A DNA stretch of 64,000 nucleotides, from NCBI GenBank assembly GCA_003583745.1, contig QXPY01000011.1, forward strand, positions 124,001 to 188,000, written 5' to 3'. The DNA comes from Rhodocyclales bacterium GT-UBC (GTDB lineage: Bacteria > Pseudomonadota > Gammaproteobacteria > Burkholderiales > Rhodocyclaceae). The notes under the pieces were generated by a model, which saw nothing but the letters and a program-made list of their open reading frames with translations, was not told the origin of the DNA and did no database searches. Shown piece by piece: positions 1 through 7,748 of the stretch; positions within the stretch are counted from its first letter, which is position 1, and the number at the start of each line of letters is the position of its first letter. A program made the translations under genes and the position numbers.

Positions 1-255
1 CGCGAGGATGCAGACCTGTTCTTTACTTTCGCGGCCTCCGGTTTTCGCGATTTCACGCGGATTGCCGCCAGCCATCCGGAAATGTGGCGGGATATTTGTC
101 TGGCCAACCGTGGCGCTCTTCTGGGCGAGTTGGATCGCTATCGGACGCAATTGGATGAACTACGTATGGCGCTGGCACAGGACGACGGTCGGCGACTTGA
201 GGAAATATTCGATATCGCGCGCCAAGCCAGGCGCGACTGGGCGGGTGAGAGCTGA
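1..255 (+). CDS. tyrA: Prephenate dehydrogenase, C-terminal end (partial)
   Basis: The window opens inside this gene; the last 84 codons are present, ending in TGA at 253-255. The residues HPEMWRDICLANR near the start of the fragment, followed by a helical stretch, match the C-terminal dimerisation domain of TyrA-type prephenate dehydrogenases (tyrosine biosynthesis, NAD-dependent oxidative decarboxylation of prephenate). The catalytic N-terminal Rossmann domain lies outside the window. The stop codon overlaps the start of the next gene (TGATG). In related betaproteobacteria tyrA is followed by aroA and cmk; here those genes come 7.5 kb later, which supports the call. Identity rests on a short fragment, so confidence is moderate to good. 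Confidence 0.8.
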   Translation, partial: REDADLFFTFAASGFRDFTRIAASHPEMWRDICLANRGALLGELDRYRTQLDELRMALAQDDGRRLEEIFDIARQARRDWAGES

Positions 256-1097
256 TGTCCAGATTGCTGCGGGCCTTGTTGCTGGGAATGATGCTGGCGC
301 TGCCCGCAGCGACATTTGGCCAAGGTGCTCCTGCCATTCTGCTGGCCGAGATATACCGCGGTCAGGTTGATGTCACTCGTTATCTGGTCAGTGAGAAATT
401 TGACGGCGTGCGCGCAATCTGGAATGGCGAAACCCTGGTGTTCCGGAGTGGGCGGCCGATTCATGCTCCGCAGTGGTTTGTCGATGCCTTGCCGAAAAGA
501 TCGCTTGATGGCGAACTTTGGATGGGGCGAGGAAGCTTCGAACGATTGTCAGGCGTGGTAAGGCGGGAGGTCCCGAACGATGAAGAGTGGCGTCAGGTTC
601 GTTACATGATTTTCGAATTGCCGGGGGCAGCAGGGGGTTTTCGGGCAAGGGCCGCAGAAATCCGTGCCCTTGTCGCGGATGCCGGGATACCCTGGCTCGT
701 GGCAATTGATCAGTTGCCAGTGGGGAGCCGCGACGAACTGCAAAGACGATTCAAGCAGGTCATTGCACAAGGTGGTGAGGGATTGGTGCTACATCTCGCC
801 GATGCGCAGTACGTCACCGGTCGTAGCGATGTCCTGCTTAAAATGAAGTCGTCGGCCGATGGAGAGGGCGTGGTCATTGCGCATCTGCCTGGGAAAGGAA
901 AATATTCCGGCATGCTGGGGGCGCTCCGAGTGCGTTTGGCCGATGGTCGCGAACTGAATTTGGGGTCCGGCTTTTCCGAACAGCAACGGCTTCAGCCACC
1001 GGCGATTGGAGCGACAGTGACTTTTCGCTATCGCGATTTGACACGACAGGGCTTACCTCGCTTTGCCACGTTTGTGCGCGAGCGTGGTGCCGAGTGA
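255..1097 (+). CDS. ligE: Exported ATP-dependent DNA ligase (LigE type)
   Basis: A 280-residue minimal ATP-dependent DNA ligase. Motif I is SEKFDGVRAIW with the adenylated Lys at residue 48; DGELW (85-89) is motif III, EGLVLHL (175-181) motif IV and LLKMK (194-198) motif V, followed by a small OB-fold. The first ~24 residues (basic start, then a hydrophobic run ending ATFGQG) look like a Sec signal peptide, so the enzyme is probably periplasmic, as described for LigE of Gram-negative bacteria, where it has been linked to DNA uptake or extracellular DNA. It seals nicks through an enzyme-AMP intermediate and is separate from the NAD-dependent LigA. The ATG overlaps the tyrA stop, suggesting translational coupling. 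No competence gene is visible nearby. Confidence 0.88.
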   Translation: MSRLLRALLLGMMLALPAATFGQGAPAILLAEIYRGQVDVTRYLVSEKFDGVRAIWNGETLVFRSGRPIHAPQWFVDALPKRSLDGELWMGRGSFERLSGVVRREVPNDEEWRQVRYMIFELPGAAGGFRARAAEIRALVADAGIPWLVAIDQLPVGSRDELQRRFKQVIAQGGEGLVLHLADAQYVTGRSDVLLKMKSSADGEGVVIAHLPGKGKYSGMLGALRVRLADGRELNLGSGFSEQQRLQPPAIGATVTFRYRDLTRQGLPRFATFVRERGAE

Positions 1098-1167
1098 TTC
1101 GAGGCGCGACAGTTCGCCTGCTTGCGTGCAGTAGAATTCTGCTTTCTGCATAACGAGATTATTCAGC

Positions 1168-2595
1168 ATGCTTATTCCAGTCATTTTGTCCGGCGGCGCC
1201 GGGACTCGGCTTTGGCCGGTGTCGCGTGAAGGTTATCCCAAACCTTTCATGAAACTGGCCGATGGTCAGAGTTTGCTGCACAAGACCTATGTTCGTGCTG
1301 CGGCAGTTGCCGATGCGGGTGAAGTCCTGACGGTGACTAATCGTGACTACTATTTCATGAGTAAGGACGAGTTGGCTGGTTGCAGGCTGAGTGACATGCA
1401 TGGCAGCTTCCTGCTCGAGCCTGTCGGACGTAATACTGCACCCGCTGTTGCGATGGCTGCTCTGCACGTTGCTGAAAAGCATGGTCGGGATGCGTTAATG
1501 CTTGTGCTGGCAGCCGATCACCTGATTCAGGATCAGCCTGCGTTCGTTCAGGCGGTGGAACAAGCATCCGCGTTGGCCGAGCAGAATTACCTTGTGACAT
1601 TCGGAATTGTTCCCGATGCGCCCGAAACCGGATTTGGTTATATCGAGTCCGGGGCATCCCTGGGCGCTGGGTTGGCGGTCAAGCGTTTCGTCGAAAAGCC
1701 CTCGCTGGAGACGGCGCTCGGCTATCTCGCCGCTGGAACTTTCCTGTGGAATTCTGGCATGTTCTGCTTCAAGGCTGGAGTAATCCTTGATGAGTTGGCA
1801 GAGCATGCAGCGGATGTAATGGCGGGCAGCTTGTCTTGTTGGATGGCTACCAATGCCAAGGCGTCACAAACGGAAGGCATGATGGAAATTCCTCTTGGTG
1901 CATTTTCATCAGTGCCGGATATTTCAATCGACTATGCGGTGATGGAGCGTTCTAGCAAGGTGGCGGTGGTCCCCGCCGCAATCGGCTGGAGCGATATCGG
2001 TTCGTGGAATGCGGTTAGTCACTTGGCTGTGCCGGATGCCGATAATAATCGGGTTCAGGGCGAGGCGATTTTTGTCGATTGCAAAAATACCTACGTTCAG
2101 GGAGCTGGCCGTCTTGTTGCAGCGATTGGGCTTGAGGATGTCTTGGTCATCGATACCCCGGATGCGTTACTGGTTGCGCATCCGGACAAGGCCCAGGATG
2201 TCCGGAAGGTGGTTGCCCAGCTCAAACAGCAAAATCATGACGCATACAGGTTGCATCGCACCGTTGCCCGGCCCTGGGGGACCTATACCGTTCTCGAGGA
2301 AGGGGCGCGCTTCAAGATGAAGCGCATCGTGGTCAAGCCAGGGGCAAGTCTCAGCCTACAGATGCATCATCATCGCAGCGAGCATTGGGTCGTTGTCTCG
2401 GGTATGGCGAAGGTCGTCAATGGCGAGCGTGAAATATTCATTCGGCCGAACGAGTCGACATTTATCCCGGCCGGCGTCCAGCACCGTTTGGTCAATCCTG
2501 GTGTTATCGATTGCGTCATGATCGAGGTTCAGGTTGGCGATTATCTTGGTGAAGATGACATCATTCGCTTCGATTGCATTTATGGTCGAGGCTGA
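1168..2595 (+). CDS. manC: Mannose-1-phosphate guanylyltransferase / mannose-6-phosphate isomerase
   Basis: 475 residues, the usual size of bifunctional ManC/AlgA/CpsB. The N-terminal nucleotidyltransferase carries the signature GGAGTRLWPVSREGYPKPF at residues 9-27 and FVEKP further on. The C-terminal ~110 residues form a type II phosphomannose isomerase cupin, with RPWGTY, then QMHHHRSEHW (metal-binding His) and FIPAGVQHRL. It makes GDP-mannose, the precursor of mannose, rhamnose or fucose residues in O-antigen, capsule or exopolysaccharide. It heads the polysaccharide block, 70 bp after ligE. No phosphomannomutase (manB) is in the window, so that step must be encoded elsewhere. Confidence 0.93.
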   Translation: MLIPVILSGGAGTRLWPVSREGYPKPFMKLADGQSLLHKTYVRAAAVADAGEVLTVTNRDYYFMSKDELAGCRLSDMHGSFLLEPVGRNTAPAVAMAALHVAEKHGRDALMLVLAADHLIQDQPAFVQAVEQASALAEQNYLVTFGIVPDAPETGFGYIESGASLGAGLAVKRFVEKPSLETALGYLAAGTFLWNSGMFCFKAGVILDELAEHAADVMAGSLSCWMATNAKASQTEGMMEIPLGAFSSVPDISIDYAVMERSSKVAVVPAAIGWSDIGSWNAVSHLAVPDADNNRVQGEAIFVDCKNTYVQGAGRLVAAIGLEDVLVIDTPDALLVAHPDKAQDVRKVVAQLKQQNHDAYRLHRTVARPWGTYTVLEEGARFKMKRIVVKPGASLSLQMHHHRSEHWVVVSGMAKVVNGEREIFIRPNESTFIPAGVQHRLVNPGVIDCVMIEVQVGDYLGEDDIIRFDCIYGRG

Positions 2596-2596
2596 A

Positions 2597-2610
2597 TCAC
2601 GAATTCGTGA
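2597..2610. repeat. 14-bp perfect palindrome after manC
   Basis: TCACGAATTCGTGA is perfectly self-complementary and begins just after the manC stop. A very AT-rich leader of ~50 bp follows before the next gene. It could be a repressor operator for the glycosyltransferase genes or a weak transcript hairpin; there is no T-tract, so it is not a clear terminator. Confidence 0.35.
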
Positions 2611-2663
2611 ACGTTTGCAGGTCGAATTTTGGTTTATTTTGTTTAAAGATCGTTTGGTAATTT

Positions 2664-3572
2664 ATGGAAAAGGGTGAAGGGGTTTATGCGGTTGTAGTGA
2701 CCTTTAATCCCTGTGTTGATCAGTTTGGAAACCTGTTGGCAGCACTTGGTCCACAGGTCCAGTCGATTATCGTGGTCGATAATGGATCTGCAAACGGGGT
2801 ATTGGCCGACTTGAACAGGCTTTGTGATTTGCCAGCAATCGATTTGATTCGGCTGGGTGCCAACAAAGGCATTGCCTTTGCGCAGAACGTCGGGATTCAA
2901 GCCGCAAGAAGGGCTGGTGCCAAGTATGTGGTGCTATTCGACCATGATAGCTGCCCAGCGCCTGACATGGTTTTTCAGCTAAGGGCAGTTGCCGAGGCGA
3001 AGGCGGCATTGGGTATCAAGGTTGGTGGCGTCGGTGCGCGATATTTTGACGATCGCCAAGACAATCCTCCGCCCTTCATTCAAGTCGTCGGCTTGAAAGT
3101 CGAGCGCCAACCCTGTCAGTGCGATGGATCTGTCGTGGCAGTCGACTACTTGATTGCATCCGGGTGCTTGATTCCGCTCAATACGCTGGATGCTGTCGGG
3201 GAAATGAATGAAGAATTGTTTATCGACTACGTCGACATTGAATGGGGTCTAAGGGCCAAGGCTAATGGCTTTCTTTCCTTTGGTGTGTGCGCCGCGAAAA
3301 TGGCACATGACTTAGGCGATGAACCGATTGTTTTCCTGGGGAAAAGCTATCCGGCGCATAGCCCCTTACGTCATTATTATCACTTCCGTAATGCGGTCTG
3401 GATGTACCGGCAGTCATGGTTGCCATTGCATTGGAAATTGGCGGACGGCTGGCGCTTAATCCTGAAATACGGTTTTTACTCGTTGTTGGCGCATCCCAGG
3501 TCGATGCACTGGCGGATGATGACTAAAGGGATTGCGCACGGATTACGCGGCAAAATGGGGCGTTTGGTTTGA
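2664..3572 (+). CDS. Family 2 glycosyltransferase, rhamnosyltransferase-like
   Basis: 302 residues with a GT-A fold start: VVVTFNP (residues 9-15), then IIVVDNGS and the nucleotide/metal motif FDHDS. The layout resembles the rhamnosyltransferases of O-antigen and capsule loci (RfbN/WbbL-like), which move dTDP-rhamnose onto a lipid-linked saccharide at the inner face of the membrane. No clear membrane segment is seen. The sugar and linkage cannot be read from sequence. Its stop overlaps the start of a second glycosyltransferase by 4 bp, so the two are probably translated together. Base composition is more AT-rich than in the flanking housekeeping genes. Confidence 0.8.
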   Translation: MEKGEGVYAVVVTFNPCVDQFGNLLAALGPQVQSIIVVDNGSANGVLADLNRLCDLPAIDLIRLGANKGIAFAQNVGIQAARRAGAKYVVLFDHDSCPAPDMVFQLRAVAEAKAALGIKVGGVGARYFDDRQDNPPPFIQVVGLKVERQPCQCDGSVVAVDYLIASGCLIPLNTLDAVGEMNEELFIDYVDIEWGLRAKANGFLSFGVCAAKMAHDLGDEPIVFLGKSYPAHSPLRHYYHFRNAVWMYRQSWLPLHWKLADGWRLILKYGFYSLLAHPRSMHWRMMTKGIAHGLRGKMGRLV

Positions 3573-4297
3573 TCGCCGTCTCAATCGTCAGCCACGGGCA
3601 TGGCGCTATGGTCGAGCGTCTTGTTTCGAGTGTTCTGGATTTGCCTTCCGTATCCCAGGTAATCGTCGTTCTGAACATTCGAGAATCGATGAACCTGCCG
3701 AGTTCCGAGCGCATAACGGTTATTGAGAATGACTCGCCGCGCGGCTTTGGTGCGAATCATAATCTTGCTTTCAAACATAGTCGGCAGCCATTCTTTTGTC
3801 CGATGAATCCCGATATAACGATCCAGGACGATCCTTTTCCGGGATTGTTGTCGGCGATGGATATTCAGGGAGTCGGTGTTGCAGCACCTGTCGTTGTTAA
3901 TACCATGGGTGAGGTTGAGGACAGTGCGCGCTATTTCCCGACGATTCGATCAGTTGTTAAGAAAATTCTATTTGGAAGCAAGGGTATTTTCCTGGAAGTG
4001 AACAATGCCCCTTGTGTTTTTCCGGAATGGGTTGCTGGAATGTTCATGTTGTTCCGGCGTGAAAGCTTCATGCGCTTGAATGGTTTTGATGAGGGTTTTT
4101 ATCTTTACTATGAAGACGTGGATATCTGCGTTCGTTTATGGCGGCAGGGCGAGCGCGTTGTTTTGTGGCAAGGAGCCAGGGTAATTCACGACGCCAGGCG
4201 GGATAGCCACCGCAATGTTGCGTACCTGAAGTTTCATATGGCTAGCATGTTGAGATACTTTGCCAAATATTGGGGGCGTTTGCCGAAGATTGAATGA
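3569..4297 (+). CDS. Family 2 glycosyltransferase
   Basis: 242 residues, shorter than its neighbour. It starts with TTG overlapping the preceding TGA (TTGA), and the first residues MIAVSIVSHGHG fit the first beta strand of a GT-A fold. VIENDSPRGFGANHN and the MNPDI motif are typical of family 2 enzymes acting in O-antigen or capsule assembly; GFDEGFYLYYEDVDICVRLW is the usual acceptor-side motif containing the ED pair. It probably adds one sugar to the lipid-linked repeat started by the phosphoglycosyl transferase at 5263. The donor sugar is unknown. Confidence 0.78.
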   Translation: MIAVSIVSHGHGAMVERLVSSVLDLPSVSQVIVVLNIRESMNLPSSERITVIENDSPRGFGANHNLAFKHSRQPFFCPMNPDITIQDDPFPGLLSAMDIQGVGVAAPVVVNTMGEVEDSARYFPTIRSVVKKILFGSKGIFLEVNNAPCVFPEWVAGMFMLFRRESFMRLNGFDEGFYLYYEDVDICVRLWRQGERVVLWQGARVIHDARRDSHRNVAYLKFHMASMLRYFAKYWGRLPKIE

Positions 4298-4307
4298 GTG
4301 AGCATCA

Positions 4308-5279
4308 ATGATATTGGTTTCCGGAGCTAGCGGATTTATCGGAAAGCACTTGATGGCTTCCCTGTTAGCTGATTCCACTCCTTGTCGTGCGTTGCTGCGT
4401 ACTCCTCGGAAGATGGCGTGGGGAGGCAGTAGTGCGATTGCGGATTTGAGTGATCGCGCCGCGTTAATTGCCGCAACGGAAGGTGTGGAAACGGTTATCC
4501 ACTGCGCCGGATATGCGCATGCATTTTCCGTTGGTTCGGAGGAGGAAATCAAAAAAAATTGGGCTATTAATTTTGAGGGAACAAGAAATCTAATTGAAGC
4601 CGCTGGCTATTCCGGCGTAAAGCGCTTTGTGTTCCTGTCCAGTGTCAAAGCCATGGCCGACTCAGTGGAGGAGTGCGTCGACGAGTCTCAAGAGGGCGTG
4701 CCATCAACGGTTTATGGTGAAAGCAAGCGCGCAGCGGAAAATGTAGTGCTTGCTACGGGGCAGCGCTTCAATATGCATGTAGTGAATTTGCGTTTGGCGA
4801 TGGTTTATGGTCGCCATGGCAGGGGTAATCTTGAGCGGATGGCGGCTTTAGTCGGGCGCGGTGTTTTCCCTCCGCTGCCGGAGACCGGCAACCGGCGTTC
4901 GTTGGTGCATGTCAGAGATGTGGTCGATGTAGTGCGCCATGTAAGCCAAGATCCGCGAGCAAATGGACGGACCTATATTGTCGCCAGTCCGCATGCCCCC
5001 TCCGGGCGTGAGTTATTCGATGCAATTCGGGCTGCGCTCGGGTTACCCAAAAGTAACATTCACATTCCTGAGGCGATGTTAAAGTTGCTGGCTAGACTCG
5101 GAGACGGTATTCAGCTGTGTGCCAGGCGCCGGGTACCCTTCAACAGCGATGTTTTGTCAAAACTGCTCGATTCGGCGTGTTACTCGCCTGAAGCAATCTG
5201 GCGTGATCTGGGGTGGCGCGCTGCTGTTCCGTTGAGCGAAGGCCTAAGAGAGATGCTGGGTAATGAAAAGGATTTTTGA
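4308..5279 (+). CDS. NAD-dependent sugar epimerase/dehydratase (extended SDR)
   Basis: 323 residues. The Rossmann motif GASGFIGKH is at residues 6-14; the SDR catalytic set is SS (111-112) with YGESK (Tyr136, Lys140). Members of this group placed directly before a small sugar-phosphate transferase, such as WbpV/WbpK-like proteins, act on UDP-N-acetylated sugars, for example as UDP-GlcNAc 4-epimerase or 4-reductase after a WbpM-type dehydratase. That specificity is inferred from context only. The end overlaps the next gene by 17 bp, pointing to one transcript. Confidence 0.8.
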   Translation: MILVSGASGFIGKHLMASLLADSTPCRALLRTPRKMAWGGSSAIADLSDRAALIAATEGVETVIHCAGYAHAFSVGSEEEIKKNWAINFEGTRNLIEAAGYSGVKRFVFLSSVKAMADSVEECVDESQEGVPSTVYGESKRAAENVVLATGQRFNMHVVNLRLAMVYGRHGRGNLERMAALVGRGVFPPLPETGNRRSLVHVRDVVDVVRHVSQDPRANGRTYIVASPHAPSGRELFDAIRAALGLPKSNIHIPEAMLKLLARLGDGIQLCARRRVPFNSDVLSKLLDSACYSPEAIWRDLGWRAAVPLSEGLREMLGNEKDF

Positions 5280-5823
5280 TTTATCGTTGTCGTTGGTGCT
5301 GATTTTTGTTTTTTTGATTCCAGCTGGCATCGTGGCGCTGATGGTGCGATTGACCTCAGCTGGACCCGTTCTCTATTGGTCCGAACGAGTCGGGCGAAAG
5401 AACGTTATTTTCAAAATGCCAAAGTTTAGAAGCATGAAACTTGGCGCCCCAGTGGTGGCGACACACGTTCTGGAAAATCCTGAGTCGCTTCTGACGCCAA
5501 TTGGGGGCTTCCTACGCAAGACTAGCTTGGATGAGTTGCCTCAGTTATGGAGTATTTTGGTTGGCGACATGAGTTTTGTTGGTCCCCGTCCGGCCCTGTT
5601 TAATCAATACGATTTGATTGGTTTACGTAGTCAGTTCGGTGTTGATGAATTGGTGCCCGGTTTGACTGGCTGGGCACAAGTAAACGGGCGTGATGAGGTG
5701 TCGATTGAGGAAAAAGTCCAGCTGGATCGAGAGTATTTGGCCCGGAAGTCGTTGTTGTTTGATTTAAGGATCCTGTTTTTGACATTTTTTTCGGTGTTGA
5801 GTCGGGATGGGGTGTCGCATTAA
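5263..5823 (+). CDS. Small undecaprenyl-phosphate sugar phosphotransferase
   Basis: 186 residues, the size of a minimal monotopic phosphoglycosyl transferase (PglC/WcaJ catalytic domain). It has one N-terminal hydrophobic re-entrant segment (residues ~8-29), the RVGR and KFRSM motifs, the catalytic Asp-Glu pair in SLDELPQ (D90, E91), VGPRP, and TGWAQVNGRD near the end. It should transfer a sugar-1-phosphate from a UDP-sugar to undecaprenyl phosphate, starting the repeat unit. In Pseudomonas-type loci the equivalent (WbpL, a different fold) sits beside a WbpM-type dehydratase, as here. The longer WbaP-type N-terminal membrane region is absent. Confidence 0.88.
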   Translation: MKRIFDLSLSLVLIFVFLIPAGIVALMVRLTSAGPVLYWSERVGRKNVIFKMPKFRSMKLGAPVVATHVLENPESLLTPIGGFLRKTSLDELPQLWSILVGDMSFVGPRPALFNQYDLIGLRSQFGVDELVPGLTGWAQVNGRDEVSIEEKVQLDREYLARKSLLFDLRILFLTFFSVLSRDGVSH

Positions 5824-5891
5824 TTTGATTTGTAAGCTGCCTGCTTTTTGCAAGTGAGTTGATTTTGTGAATTTTCTCTGGACTGAGTTGT

Positions 5892-7712
5892 ATGACTAAC
5901 CTGCGTACCACGGCCGCGTTTCTCCATGATCTATTTGCGGCGGCATTGGCGTGGGGCTGTGCTTTTTGGCTGCGTTTCAATTTTGATGTTCCAGCGGAGT
6001 TTATCGATTCAGCAACACGTTCGCTTCTTTGGGTCATTCCTCTTTACGGTGGATTGTTTTTGGCTTTTGGTTTGTACCGAGGAGTTTGGCGTTTTGCCAG
6101 TATCCTGGATTTGCAGCATATTTTGTCTGCTGTAGCGGTTGGTATGGTGTTGATGACCGCGTCGGTATTTTTTTTGGGTTTTAGCTTAATCCCCCGTTCT
6201 GTACTGATTCTGCATCCATTGCTCCTTTCCCTGATCATGGGTGGAAGTCGTTTTTTGTACCGGAGTTGGAAAGAGCATCGTCTCTATGGACCTGCAAAGC
6301 TGAGGGGCCAGCCGGTTTTGGTTTTGGGTGTTGATGATGCGGCTGATTCTCTGCTTCGCGAATTAAGTCGCAGTGGGCTCTGGTATGCCGTGGCCGTGGT
6401 CGATGAGAATCCGGCCAAGGTCGGTCGAAGACTTCGCGGATTGCCGGTACTGGGGCCTTTGTCGTCGATAGGTGACATTGCCGAGAAATATGGCGTGAAA
6501 CACGTCATTCTGGCCTTACCCAACGCTCGTTCGGCAGAACGTAGGCGGGTTACCGAGTTGGCCTCTGCTGCTGGATTGACGGTGTTGACCATGCCTTCTT
6601 ACAGCGATCTTTTGGCTGGCCGGTTCTCAATTTCCAATATTCGCCGCATCGAGCTTGAGGATTTGCTAGGGCGTGAAGAGGTGTCGCTGGATGATCGTGG
6701 TCTGAATGATTGGCTGGCTGGGCGAGTCGTGCTGGTTAGCGGAGCAGGGGGGTCAATTGGCTCGGAGCTATGCCGACAAATTGCAAAGTTTTCGCCAGCT
6801 CGCTTGGTTTTGCTTGATTCCTCGGAATTCGCCCTGTATCGAATCAGCGATGAGCTTGCCCGCATGTATCCGGAGTTGAGTTGCGGTTGTTGGGCGGGGG
6901 ACGTTCGTTGCCGGGAGCGGGTGCGGGAAATTTTTGATAACGAAAGACCGGTTGCCGTTTTTCATGCAGCTGCTTACAAGCATGTGCCGTTGATGGAGCG
7001 CGTCAATGCGTGGCAGGCCGTTTTGAACAATGTGCTGGGTACTTTTGTCATCGCCAGTGAGGCTCAGGTTGCCGGAGTTGATAAGTTTGTTTTGATTTCT
7101 ACCGATAAGGCAGTAAATCCGACAAACGTGATGGGGGCGACGAAGCGTCTTGCCGAGCGACTGTGTCGTGCCATCCAGTCGGGGGGCAGGGGAGGGACGC
7201 GTTTTGTCACGGTGCGTTTCGGCAATGTCCTGGGCAGTAATGGAAGTGTCATTCCGAAGTTTCGCGAGCAAATTGCACGCGGTGGTCCGATAACGGTTAC
7301 TCATCCTGATATCGTCCGCTATTTTATGACGATCCCCGAAGCCGCTCAGCTTGTCCTTCAGGCTGGCTACATGGGGCATGGCGGAGAGATATTCGTGCTG
7401 GACATGGGCGAGCCGGTAAAAATCGTTGATCTTGCGCGCGACATGATTCGTTTGTCCGGACTGACGGAAGAGGAGATTCAAATTCGCTTCAGTGGTTTGC
7501 GCCCAGGCGAAAAGCTGTTCGAGGAATTGTTGGCCGATGACGAGGCCACCATGCTGACACCGCATCCCAAGCTCCGAATTGCGAAGTTGGCTGATAGCAT
7601 GGATGAAACCGAGTTGGATGCGTTGCTCGAATGGTTGAAGCCGGGTGTGCGTGAGTCAGACGAGGTAAAAGAAGGGCTTAAGCGGTTTGTGCCGGAGTAT
7701 GTGGCGAGTTAG
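5892..7712 (+). CDS. WbpM/CapD-type membrane UDP-N-acetylhexosamine 4,6-dehydratase
   Basis: 606 residues, typical for the large membrane form. Four hydrophobic segments occupy roughly residues 8-118. A first nucleotide-binding region follows (PVLVLGVDDA, 141-150), then the catalytic SDR domain with SGAGGSIGSE (283-292), the STDKAVNPTNVMGATKR segment, and GEKLFEELL near the end. The family makes UDP-4-keto-6-deoxy sugars, the entry to QuiNAc, FucNAc or bacillosamine residues used by O-antigens, capsules and glycoproteins. It closes the polysaccharide block, 68 bp after the phosphotransferase and 36 bp before aroA-cmk. Confidence 0.9.
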   Translation: MTNLRTTAAFLHDLFAAALAWGCAFWLRFNFDVPAEFIDSATRSLLWVIPLYGGLFLAFGLYRGVWRFASILDLQHILSAVAVGMVLMTASVFFLGFSLIPRSVLILHPLLLSLIMGGSRFLYRSWKEHRLYGPAKLRGQPVLVLGVDDAADSLLRELSRSGLWYAVAVVDENPAKVGRRLRGLPVLGPLSSIGDIAEKYGVKHVILALPNARSAERRRVTELASAAGLTVLTMPSYSDLLAGRFSISNIRRIELEDLLGREEVSLDDRGLNDWLAGRVVLVSGAGGSIGSELCRQIAKFSPARLVLLDSSEFALYRISDELARMYPELSCGCWAGDVRCRERVREIFDNERPVAVFHAAAYKHVPLMERVNAWQAVLNNVLGTFVIASEAQVAGVDKFVLISTDKAVNPTNVMGATKRLAERLCRAIQSGGRGGTRFVTVRFGNVLGSNGSVIPKFREQIARGGPITVTHPDIVRYFMTIPEAAQLVLQAGYMGHGGEIFVLDMGEPVKIVDLARDMIRLSGLTEEEIQIRFSGLRPGEKLFEELLADDEATMLTPHPKLRIAKLADSMDETELDALLEWLKPGVRESDEVKEGLKRFVPEYVAS

Positions 7713-7748
7713 TTTGAGTGAGCGTTGTTGTTATTGATGGAGTGTTTC

